Positions 1 to 9,297 of a DNA stretch of 64,000 nt are shown piece after piece. The DNA is from Hyphococcus sp. Its GTDB lineage: Bacteria; Pseudomonadota; Alphaproteobacteria; Caulobacterales; Parvularculaceae. The notes below the pieces were generated by a model. It made no database searches. It was not told the origin of the DNA and saw only the letters and a program-made list of their open reading frames with translations. Location: NCBI GenBank assembly GCA_021776335.1, contig JAJFGB010000005.1, positions 62,001 through 126,000 of the forward strand. The letters run 5' to 3'. Both the position numbers and the translations under genes were made by a program. How positions within the stretch are numbered: the stretch's first letter is position 1; each line of letters starts with the position of its first letter.

Positions 1-1
1 T

Positions 2-472
2 GGCTTCTGGGAGAAGTTCTTTTTCAAACCCGGCGCGTCCGAATGGCCGGTATTCAACACGGCCTATTGCAAGCTCGGCGTTTATATTTGTTATGACCGC
101 CATTTCCCCGAGGGTTGGCGTGCGCTGGCGCTCAATGGCGCTGAATATATCGTCAACCCTTCCGCGACGGTTGCGGGGCTATCGGAATATTTATGGAAGC
201 TTGAACAGCCGGCCTCCGCAGTGGCCAATGGCTGTTGGATCGGCGCCATTAATCGTGTCGGCGTTGAGGAGCCATGGAACATTGGCGAATTCTACGGCCA
301 GAGTTATTTCGTCAATCCGCGCGGTCAGATCGAGAAAGAAGCAAGCCGCGATAATGATGAGCTCATTGTCCATGACATGAACATGGATATGGTGCGTGAA
401 GTGCGGGATTTATGGCAATTCTTCCGTGATCGTCGCCCGGATGCCTATGGCCCGCTCGTTGCGCTTGAATAA
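2..472 (+). CDS. Beta-ureidopropionase / N-carbamoyl amidohydrolase, C-terminal part (cut by window edge)
   Basis: The reading frame is open from the first base and ends in TAA, giving the last 156 residues of a nitrilase-superfamily amidase. The nucleophile motif ICYDRHFPEG is present, with the catalytic cysteine at residue 30 of the visible part. The Lys of the Glu-Lys-Cys triad would lie just outside the window. The neighbouring FWEKFFFKPG and NRVG segments are typical of beta-ureidopropionases, which hydrolyse N-carbamoyl-beta-alanine to beta-alanine, CO2 and ammonia in the cytoplasm. The NCS1 permease and dihydropyrimidinase that follow on the same strand support a role in reductive pyrimidine breakdown. 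A hydantoin or N-carbamoyl-amino-acid hydrolase is the alternative. Confidence 0.88.
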   Translation, partial: GFWEKFFFKPGASEWPVFNTAYCKLGVYICYDRHFPEGWRALALNGAEYIVNPSATVAGLSEYLWKLEQPASAVANGCWIGAINRVGVEEPWNIGEFYGQSYFVNPRGQIEKEASRDNDELIVHDMNMDMVREVRDLWQFFRDRRPDAYGPLVALE

Positions 473-504
473 TCGAGGCGCGTGCAAAAACAATCAGGAG
501 CCTC

Positions 505-1995
505 ATGACAGAAACCGCACCAACCGCCGCATCAATCGCAACAGGCGCCCCGTTGGGGTTTGATGCCGGTCTCTGGAATAAAGATCTTGCGCCTGTGGCG
601 CCCGCTGCGCGGACATGGGGCGCACAGGCCTATGCCGCGCTTTGGGTCGCGATGGTTGCTTGCGTGCCAACTTATTTGCTTGCGGGCGGGTTGATTGCCG
701 CCGGCATGAATTGGTATCAGGCGGTCTTCACTGTTTTCCTTGGTAATTTCATTGTTCTGATGCCGATGATCGCCATCGGCCATATGGGCGCCAAATATGG
801 TGTGCCGTTTCCGGTGCTGTTGCGGTCAGCGTTCGGGCCGCAAGGCGCGAAGATCCCGGCTGTTGCGCGTGGGCTTGTTGCCTGCGGATGGTTCGGCATC
901 AATACCTGGGTTGGCGGGTCGGCGATCTATGTGATCTTAAACACACTGACTGGCGATATGTTTATTGGCGCGCCTTTGCCTCTGTTGGGGATCGATCCTG
1001 CGCAAACAATCTGTTTTCTGATTTTCTGGGCAATGCATTTATATTTCATTCGCAATGGCACTGAGTCTATTCGCTGGCTCGAAGTTTTGGCGGCGCCGTT
1101 TCTGTTGGCGATGGCGCTTGCTTTGTTGGCCTGGGCCTATGTGACAGCGGGCGGTTTCGGCGAGATGCTGTCCGCCCCATCGCAATTCATCACCGGCGGC
1201 GCCAAGGAAGGGCAGTTCTGGGGAACCTTCTTTATATCGCTTACGGGCATGGTCGGGTTCTGGGCGACCATGGCGCTTAACATTCCTGATTTTACACGGT
1301 TTGCGAAAAGCCAGAAAGCTCACATGATCGGTCAGGCGATTGGTTTGCCGTTGCCCATGGCGCTCTTCGCTTTCGTTTCTGTTGCCGTTACGTCCGCGAC
1401 GGTAACGATCTATGGGGAAGCCATTTGGAACCCGGTTGAGCTGGCGGGGCGCATGGGCGGGATTAGCGTTCTTTTTGCGCTTGCTGCGCTCGTGATTGCA
1501 ACGCTCACGACGAATCTCGCCGCCAATGTTGTGGCGCCTGCCTATGGGTTTTCTAATCTGGCGCCGTCAAAAATCAGTTTTCGTATGGGCGGGTATATTA
1601 CCGCCGGGATTGGTATTGCTATTTTTCCATGGAAACTGGTGGAGGACGCCAGCGCCTATATTTTCACCTGGTTGGTGGGGTATTCCGCGCTTTTGGGGCC
1701 CATTGCGGGCATTTTGATTGCCGATTATTTTCTCTTTCGGCGCATGCGACTTGATGTTGACGAATTCTTCAAAGCAGATGGGGCCTACGCTGCACAAAAT
1801 GGTTGGAACCGGGCGGGGCTTGCTGCCTTTGTCGTTGGCGCCTTACCTAATTTGCCTGGTTTTTTGCACGCCGCAGGCGCGGTAAAGTCGGTCCCCGCAA
1901 TATTCAACGGCATATATGTTTACGCATGGTTTGTGGGTTTCATCGTTGCCGCGGCAGTCTACACTTTACTGACGCGCAATGTGGCTAAAGGCTGA
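505..1995 (+). CDS. NCS1-family nucleobase:cation symporter
   Basis: A 496-residue, very hydrophobic protein with about twelve membrane spans. It fits the NCS1 family (cytosine/uracil/purine/allantoin/hydantoin permeases): a soluble N-terminus with NKDLAPV, then a core containing GWFGINTWVGG in the third to fourth span. It would import a pyrimidine base or hydantoin with a cation across the inner membrane. AGGAG lies about six bases before the ATG. It starts 32 bases after the beta-ureidopropionase stop and ends 30 bases before dihydropyrimidinase, so the three genes are probably one operon. Substrate cannot be decided from sequence; uracil/thymine is the contextual guess. Confidence 0.9.
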   Translation: MTETAPTAASIATGAPLGFDAGLWNKDLAPVAPAARTWGAQAYAALWVAMVACVPTYLLAGGLIAAGMNWYQAVFTVFLGNFIVLMPMIAIGHMGAKYGVPFPVLLRSAFGPQGAKIPAVARGLVACGWFGINTWVGGSAIYVILNTLTGDMFIGAPLPLLGIDPAQTICFLIFWAMHLYFIRNGTESIRWLEVLAAPFLLAMALALLAWAYVTAGGFGEMLSAPSQFITGGAKEGQFWGTFFISLTGMVGFWATMALNIPDFTRFAKSQKAHMIGQAIGLPLPMALFAFVSVAVTSATVTIYGEAIWNPVELAGRMGGISVLFALAALVIATLTTNLAANVVAPAYGFSNLAPSKISFRMGGYITAGIGIAIFPWKLVEDASAYIFTWLVGYSALLGPIAGILIADYFLFRRMRLDVDEFFKADGAYAAQNGWNRAGLAAFVVGALPNLPGFLHAAGAVKSVPAIFNGIYVYAWFVGFIVAAAVYTLLTRNVAKG

Positions 1996-3444
<1,449 letters not shown>

Positions 3445-3487
3445 TTTTTTGAGGCAATCGCTGGATTGCTGAAGCCTACAAAATGCT

Positions 3488-5524
3488 TCATCGATCCGGT
3501 ATGGCGAAGGCAATGACATAATCGCCGGCCGTCGCCGTGCTTTTGCCGTGGCCGCCTGCGGCGATAACCACATATTGACGGCCTTGCCATTCGTAGCTCA
3601 TGGGTGTCGCCTGACCGCCCGCAGGCAGGCGGCCTTTCCAGAGCTCGCTACCTGTTTCGAGATCAAAGGCGCGCAGATAATTATCCAGAGTGGCGCCGAT
3701 AAAGATCAAACCGCCTTTAGTGATCATTGGTCCGCCGAAATTCGGCGTCCCGGTTTTCAGCGCTATCCCCAAAGGCGCAAGGTCTCGCGTTGTGCCGATG
3801 GTTTTCCGCCACACGATATCGCCGGAATTTAGATCCACTGCCGCGAGCACGCCCCATGGCGGCGGCGTGCAGGGCAGGCCGATTGGGGAGGCTAGGAGTT
3901 CGCGGGTCATGCCATAGGGCGCACCTTCCATGGGCGCGATTTCCGCGTTGTCAGCGACTTCTCTGATCCCGGCGACGTCTTCGCTTGGTATCAGCGTGAT
4001 CACATGGCCAGCATTGCTCATATTGACAACAAGAAGATTGCGTGCCGCGTCATAGGCGGCGCTTCCCCAATTACCGCCGCCGCCGGTAAAGGGATAAACC
4101 AGCGTTCCCTGCTCGCTTGGCGGTGTGAACAGCCCTTCGCGCCGAAGTTTTTTGATTTTCGCAGCGCAAATACTTTTGTCCCAAAGCGTGATGCCGAAAG
4201 CGTCATCAGGCGATAATGTGTTCGGCACGATTGGCGGCGTATTGACCGGAAAAGGCTGGGTTAGCGACAGCCTCTCGCCTTCAGCGCCGTCTTGCGGAAC
4301 AGCACGCTCTTCGATGGGCAGAAACGGTTCGCCGGTTTCCCGCTCAAGAACAAACACCATTCCGGTTTTTGTAACTTGTGCAATGACGTCATGAGCCTTG
4401 CCGTCGCGCCATACCGTATAGGCGCCCGGTTGCGCCGGCACATCGTAATCCCAGACGTCGTGATGAACCGTTTGGAAATGCCAGGCGACCTCGCCGGTTT
4501 CTCCATTGAGAGCGACGACGGAATTTGTATAGAGATTATCGCCGGGGCGAACGCCGCCATAAAAATCCGGACTGGCGCTTGAGGTCGGCAGAAAAACGAG
4601 GCCGCGTTCTTCGTCCACGGACATGGTCGACCAGACATTGGCGTGGCCAACCCGGTCCGCTGAACCATCCTCCCAGGTCACACGCGCTGGATCATTGGGA
4701 TCGCGCGGCACCGGATCGAAAGACCATTTCTCTGCGCCGCTGCGCGTGTCAAATGCTTTGACGACCCCGGAGGGCGCCACAACGCGCAGATTGTCGGAAA
4801 TTGCAGAACCGATGATTACGGTGTTGCCGATGATCGTCGGCGCCGAGGTGATTTGATATTCGCCAGGCCAGCGCAGTGAGATGCTCGGCTCTATTTGGAC
4901 CTCTCCATTTGCGCCAAAGTCAGCGCAAAGTTCACCGGTTTTTGCATCAAGCGCGATTAATCGCGAATCGACCGTCCCCGTAAACAATCGTGACTCGCAA
5001 CGTACGCCCGACGCTGATGGGTCTTTCCAATAGGTGACGCCGCGGCAGGTAAAGTCATTGGCCGGACGGCCATCAGTTCGAACGTCAGGATCGTGGCGCC
5101 ATTTTTCTGTTCCGTCGCCGGGATTGATCGCAATCACTTCATTAAACGGTGTACAAAAAACAAGCGTATCTTCAACAAGGACGGGTGTTGCTTCAAATGC
5201 TGTGCGCGACTTCAATTCCTCGCGGCCGTTAAACGTGCCGGTTCTGTATTTCCAGGCAATGTCCAGCTGATCAACATTCTCGGGTGTAATCTCATTTGCG
5301 TAAGAATATCTCGAGCCGCCAGGATCGCCGCCATAGGCTGGCCACTGATCGGAAAGTTGCGGGTTCGCCGCGCGGGAGATTTCGGCGCGACCATCAATAT
5401 CAAGATCGCTATACCCGCTGAACAGGCGCCAAAATACAGTCCCGCCAAGGAAGCTGACCGCTAGCAAAAGTAAAACTAGCGCGGTCGTGAGATAAAAGAT
5501 TGGGTGTTTCATGAGAGCGTCCAT
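3488..5524 (-). CDS. Membrane-anchored PQQ-dependent dehydrogenase (glucose dehydrogenase-like)
   Basis: A 678-residue quinoprotein with one N-terminal membrane span (about residues 8-30) followed by a periplasmic eight-bladed propeller. Landmarks are SDQWPAYGGDPGGSRYS at the start of the propeller, the HANVWSTMSVDEE blade, HHDVWDYDVPAQP, and the C-terminal GGHGKSTATAGDY, which corresponds to the GGHG region of glucose dehydrogenases. It would oxidise a sugar or alcohol and pass electrons to ubiquinone. It has a single anchor rather than the five-span domain of E. coli Gcd. No strong Shine-Dalgarno precedes either M1 or the alternative M5. No PQQ biosynthesis genes occur in the window. The substrate is unknown. 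Confidence 0.88.
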   Translation of the reverse strand: MDALMKHPIFYLTTALVLLLLAVSFLGGTVFWRLFSGYSDLDIDGRAEISRAANPQLSDQWPAYGGDPGGSRYSYANEITPENVDQLDIAWKYRTGTFNGREELKSRTAFEATPVLVEDTLVFCTPFNEVIAINPGDGTEKWRHDPDVRTDGRPANDFTCRGVTYWKDPSASGVRCESRLFTGTVDSRLIALDAKTGELCADFGANGEVQIEPSISLRWPGEYQITSAPTIIGNTVIIGSAISDNLRVVAPSGVVKAFDTRSGAEKWSFDPVPRDPNDPARVTWEDGSADRVGHANVWSTMSVDEERGLVFLPTSSASPDFYGGVRPGDNLYTNSVVALNGETGEVAWHFQTVHHDVWDYDVPAQPGAYTVWRDGKAHDVIAQVTKTGMVFVLERETGEPFLPIEERAVPQDGAEGERLSLTQPFPVNTPPIVPNTLSPDDAFGITLWDKSICAAKIKKLRREGLFTPPSEQGTLVYPFTGGGGNWGSAAYDAARNLLVVNMSNAGHVITLIPSEDVAGIREVADNAEIAPMEGAPYGMTRELLASPIGLPCTPPPWGVLAAVDLNSGDIVWRKTIGTTRDLAPLGIALKTGTPNFGGPMITKGGLIFIGATLDNYLRAFDLETGSELWKGRLPAGGQATPMSYEWQGRQYVVIAAGGHGKSTATAGDYVIAFAIPDR

Positions 5525-5834
5525 TTCAGCAAATAATCTCGATTAGTCAGCGTTGCTATTGAGGCATCGCCGCAGTCGATAGCGGTTTTGCAATTATTGA
5601 TTCGCGTTACGGCCACCATCATCTTTTTTCGATCCTTCTTGTGTGGTGCAAGAATAGCTATTTTGGGGCTGGTGGCTCGCCAATTTTGAGATTTGTTTGC
5701 TCGTTTTCAAATAAGATCAATATTTTCGAGAAATGGAGCTCCGTTGCCGGCCTTGTGCGACCAATTCTGACGCTGCCCAGCCGCTGCGTGACATGCTAGC
5801 CTAAAAGGCCAATCTTGGCGTCAGGCTCAGAAAA
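5525..5834. other. Divergent intergenic region, no gene seen
   Basis: This 310-base stretch separates the start codons of the PQQ dehydrogenase (minus) and the TPR-sulfotransferase (plus), so it must hold both promoters. I found no convincing hexamer pair, operator palindrome or RNA fold. It is more AT-rich than the flanking genes and contains several short T-runs. Confidence 0.5.
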
Positions 5835-7277
5835 ATGCGAGACATACTCAATCAAGCGGCGGCGCTTTCTGCCAAAGGCGACATTAAAGCAGCAGCGCAG
5901 CTTTATCGTCAGGTTCTGGATAAAGACCCTGAAAATGCGAGCGCCTTTTGGGGGCTTGGGCGCATTGCTATGAGTGTCGGCAAATCTCGCGATGCAATCA
6001 GTCTTTTTGAAAAGGCTATCGGCTTTCTACCTTCGCATCCCTTTCCTCTCATCGATATTGCCAGAGCTCATGAAGCTTTAAGAGAGTTTGGTGTTGCGGG
6101 TAAATATCTTCGCAGAGCAGCGACCGTCGCGCCGGACAATGCTTCTGTCCAATACACATTGGGCGTTCATTTGAGCGAAGCCGGCGCATTTTCTGAGGCA
6201 GAGGCGAGATTTCGGGCTTCGATCGATATCGATCCGGTGAACGCATTTGCGTTTTACGAATTATCGAAACTCAAAACTTTTTCCTCACAGGAAGACACTG
6301 ACTTAAAAGCGATCAAAGAACTTGTGGCGCGGCAAAATCTTTCTTCGTCCGACGGAATTGCTGCGCATTACGCGCTTGGTAAGGCCTATGATGATATTGG
6401 CGATCGAGACGGTGCCTTTGAGAGTTACTCGAAAGCGAATGCCGTCCAATATGGCCAGGCGACTTTCAGCGTCAACGACATGAAACCTTACTTTGAAGAC
6501 GTGAAAAAAGTTTTCGACGCAGCTTTTTTTGAAAACTGTACGCAAATGACGCCGCCGCCTGTAACGCCAATATTTATTGTCGGCATGCCGCGTACCGGCT
6601 CGAGTCTTCTTGAGATTATGTTGGGCCGCCATGGTGCAATATCTGCCGCCGGGGAACTGCCTTTCTTCGGGCGCGACGTTGTCGGAGTGCTGTCGCGTGA
6701 AACCAATAAAAACTTTCCGCAGGCTTGCATCGGTCTTCAATCCGGTGACTGTCGGAGGCTTGCTCAAGGCTATCATGACCAAATCGAAGCTGTCGCTTCG
6801 GAATTTTCATTTGTAACCGACAAATTGCCCGCCAACTTTCAGTCGATTGGGTTGATCAAGAAAATCATGCCCAGCGCCAAGGTTATCAATCTGCGGCGCG
6901 ACCCGATGGATGTAGGCTTTTCAATTTTCAAGAATTTCTTCAACGAAAACGAATCTTATTTTTGCGATCTCGGCGAGATTGGAAACTATTACAAACTCTA
7001 CGATGATTTGATGGCGCATTGGCGGCGTGAGCTACCCGGGTTTGTTCTTGACATTGACTATGAAAGCCTCGTCACTGATCCGAAAAACGTAATAAGCGGA
7101 GTCCTCGAATTTTGTGGCTTGGAATGGCAAGATGCATGTCTTTCCTCGAATAATCAGCCTGACTATGTGCGCACACTGAGTGCGCGACAGGCCCGACAAG
7201 GCGTTAGCACAAAACCTGTCGGCTTATGGCGCGCCTATGAAAAACATCTTGAACCGTTGAGGCGTGCACTGAACTAG
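5835..7277 (+). CDS. TPR-repeat sulfotransferase
   Basis: A 480-residue two-part protein. Residues 1 to about 200 are tetratricopeptide helices (for example DPENASAFWGLGRIA and APDNASVQYTLGVHL). From about residue 240 comes a sulfotransferase domain with the 5'-phosphosulfate loop VGMPRTGSSLLE (about 248-259) and the 3'-phosphate-binding segment NLRRDPMDVGFSIFKNFF (about 352-369). Members use PAPS to sulfate a protein, glycan or small acceptor; the TPR part probably binds the acceptor. There is no signal peptide, so it is expected to be cytoplasmic. It stands alone, convergent with the amino-acid permease. The acceptor is not predictable; tyrosylprotein sulfotransferase-like enzymes are the nearest described class. 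Confidence 0.9.
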   Translation: MRDILNQAAALSAKGDIKAAAQLYRQVLDKDPENASAFWGLGRIAMSVGKSRDAISLFEKAIGFLPSHPFPLIDIARAHEALREFGVAGKYLRRAATVAPDNASVQYTLGVHLSEAGAFSEAEARFRASIDIDPVNAFAFYELSKLKTFSSQEDTDLKAIKELVARQNLSSSDGIAAHYALGKAYDDIGDRDGAFESYSKANAVQYGQATFSVNDMKPYFEDVKKVFDAAFFENCTQMTPPPVTPIFIVGMPRTGSSLLEIMLGRHGAISAAGELPFFGRDVVGVLSRETNKNFPQACIGLQSGDCRRLAQGYHDQIEAVASEFSFVTDKLPANFQSIGLIKKIMPSAKVINLRRDPMDVGFSIFKNFFNENESYFCDLGEIGNYYKLYDDLMAHWRRELPGFVLDIDYESLVTDPKNVISGVLEFCGLEWQDACLSSNNQPDYVRTLSARQARQGVSTKPVGLWRAYEKHLEPLRRALN

Positions 7278-7319
7278 GCTTTCGCTTGCTTGGTGGTGGT
7301 TTCGTGAAGCAACTCGCGA

Positions 7320-8672
7320 CTATTTAGGTGTCCCGGCGCTTTGTATTTTTGAAACCAGATAGAATGCGAGACCCGATGCAATGACACCCAGGCCAAATAA
7401 CCCTTCGACCGGGCGCGCAATCAAAACATACAACAGTGTCCAGCCAGTCAGCCCGAGATAAATCATTGGCGTTACCGGATAGGCCAATACTTTGTAGGGG
7501 CGGGTGAGGTGCGGTTCGCGCCACCGCAGCACAAACAAGCCGAGCACCGTGAAAAAACTGTTGAGCGCGACGGTAAAGCCCGCAAAAATCAATATGGATT
7601 GAAAGCTTGAGGTGATGATGAAAATCAGCGCCAGGCCGGACTGAAAATAGATCGCTGTCGATGGGATGCCGTCTTTGTTGACTGTGGCGAGCCGACGAAA
7701 GGCTGTAAAGTCCTGCCCAGCCATCTGCAAAACCCGTGGACCTGCGATGGTCATAGCGCTCACCGTTGATATGAGAAGGCTCGCCATCACAAGGCCAGTG
7801 ATGTCGGCCCCGACATCACCGAAAACGGCCTGGGCGGCGATAAAGCCGACTTCAACTTGTCCGGCCATGGCGTCGATTGGCGCAGCTTTCAAAAAAACCG
7901 CATTCAGTCCGATATATAAAATCATGACGATCAAGGTGCCGAGGCCCAAAATGCGCGGCAGGTTTTTTTGCGGGTTTTCAATTTCGCCGCTGAGATACGT
8001 GGCGGCGTTCCAACCCGCATAAGCAAAACTCACATAAATAAGTGAGATAGCGAAAGCGCCGCTTGCGATTAAGCGCCCATCACCGCTCATCGGCGTAAGC
8101 GAGATCTGTTGCGGTTCGCCCAGCAAAAACATCGCAGCAACGCAAAACGCGATAATGACTGATATTTTAATCAGCGTAAAAACTTTCTGCATGCCGCCGC
8201 TGACATTTCGGCGCCCGGCGTGAATTACGGTCAATATTACCACCAGTGAACAGGCAAGCGCCTGGCTCCAGAAATAAGGCGCATCGGCAGCGATGACTGA
8301 TGTTGTATAAGCGCCAAAGGTGATGGCGGCTAATGCTGTGGGGGCTGCAAATCCGATGGTTGAAGAAACCCAGCCCGACACAAAGCCGGCGGCCGGATGA
8401 TAAATGCGTGACAGAAAACTATATTCGCCGCCCGACCTTGGCAGCGCAGCGCCAAGTTCGGCGTAACTCATAGCGCCGCAAAGCGCCGTTAGGCCGCCCG
8501 CCGCCCAAAGCATCAAGATGACAAAGCCGGACTGAATTTCGAGAAGCTGGAATCCGAGGCTGGTAAAAACGCCGGTGCCGACCATATTCGCGATGACAAC
8601 CGAGATCGCGGTCAAAAACCCATATTTTGCAGCGCTTGTCGGGGCGTTCGAAGTGTCTTTTGGGTCGGGCAT
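7320..8672 (-). CDS. APC-family amino-acid permease
   Basis: About 450 residues with twelve predicted membrane spans. The first span carries the family signature VIANMVGTGVFTSLG, followed by SYAELGAALPRSGGEYSFL. It would import amino acids or polyamines by proton symport or exchange across the inner membrane. I place the start at the ATG giving MPDPKDTS. A 28-residue in-frame extension upstream would need a TTG start and puts an odd tail before the first span. It is convergent with the sulfotransferase. Substrate is not assignable from sequence. Confidence 0.88.
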   Translation of the reverse strand: MPDPKDTSNAPTSAAKYGFLTAISVVIANMVGTGVFTSLGFQLLEIQSGFVILMLWAAGGLTALCGAMSYAELGAALPRSGGEYSFLSRIYHPAAGFVSGWVSSTIGFAAPTALAAITFGAYTTSVIAADAPYFWSQALACSLVVILTVIHAGRRNVSGGMQKVFTLIKISVIIAFCVAAMFLLGEPQQISLTPMSGDGRLIASGAFAISLIYVSFAYAGWNAATYLSGEIENPQKNLPRILGLGTLIVMILYIGLNAVFLKAAPIDAMAGQVEVGFIAAQAVFGDVGADITGLVMASLLISTVSAMTIAGPRVLQMAGQDFTAFRRLATVNKDGIPSTAIYFQSGLALIFIITSSFQSILIFAGFTVALNSFFTVLGLFVLRWREPHLTRPYKVLAYPVTPMIYLGLTGWTLLYVLIARPVEGLFGLGVIASGLAFYLVSKIQSAGTPK

Positions 8673-9297
8673 GTTTGTGCGGCTCGGCGCTCCGATGGTG
8701 CGGGTCTGAACCGCTGTTTCAAAAGAAATAGTGAGGGGCGGCGCGATCCACCACAACCAATAATGTCATTGTCGTCTCTGCAAAGGAATTAGGTTTGGCC
8801 TCCGAGCTTCGGTGAGAAGCAGCTCGAATCAAAACGACGTCCCGTGAATTGCTGGCGCATAATATCTTTCTGCCGCGATTTACGCATCGTCTGGAAAATG
8901 GGTGGTGTCAAATGTCATCTCGTTGACGCTCATGTGTTTGAGCGAAACTGAGTGGTGTAGCGAATTGATTCGGTAATTACATCGCCAGACTGCGCTAACT
9001 GCTCGTGAACGTTGGCAGAAACTGTCATTACTGCAATTGAAATTGTAATGTTGCTTTTTTGCGACAGGCAGCCGGACGGGCATGTTTTGCACTCAATGAA
9101 CTGTTTCTAAAGCTAAAATTAGAAAACCTATTTTTGACTAGCGACGGTATTTCCGGTTGGGAAAATACGCCCAAAGAAACACCGCTTTGTCGGGAGTCAC
9201 GGACGGTTTAGCGTCGACGAAGTAATGGTTAACGACGCTTCTGTTCGTCTGAAAATTCGCACTATTTTTAATAAAACCACCCAAGGAGGGAAATAAC
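8673..9297. other. Long divergent intergenic region upstream of the TonB receptor
   Basis: About 620 bases with no credible gene. It separates the permease (minus) from the TonB-dependent receptor (plus) and is long enough for regulated promoters of both. The visible structure is an imperfect AT-rich palindrome at 9026-9050, a T-run after it (about 9055-9060), and a strong AAGGAGGG ribosome-binding site at 9283-9290 serving the receptor. A weak 70-codon minus-strand reading frame at 8880-9092 has no supporting signal. Confidence 0.55.
9026..9050. promoter_or_regulatory. Candidate operator palindrome
   Basis: The 25 bases begin CATTAC and end GTAATG, which are reverse complements. Inside them lies CAATTGAAATTG, itself an inverted repeat (CAATT/AATTG). 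It sits about 250 bases upstream of the TonB receptor GTG and 350 bases upstream of the permease start. The pattern is compatible with a dimeric repressor site, but I cannot match it to a known consensus. Confidence 0.3.

Noticed and set aside
8880-9092. A 70-residue minus-strand frame in the intergenic region before the TonB receptor
   Set aside because: No ribosome-binding site, unusual composition with many Asn/Ser/His, and no family resemblance.
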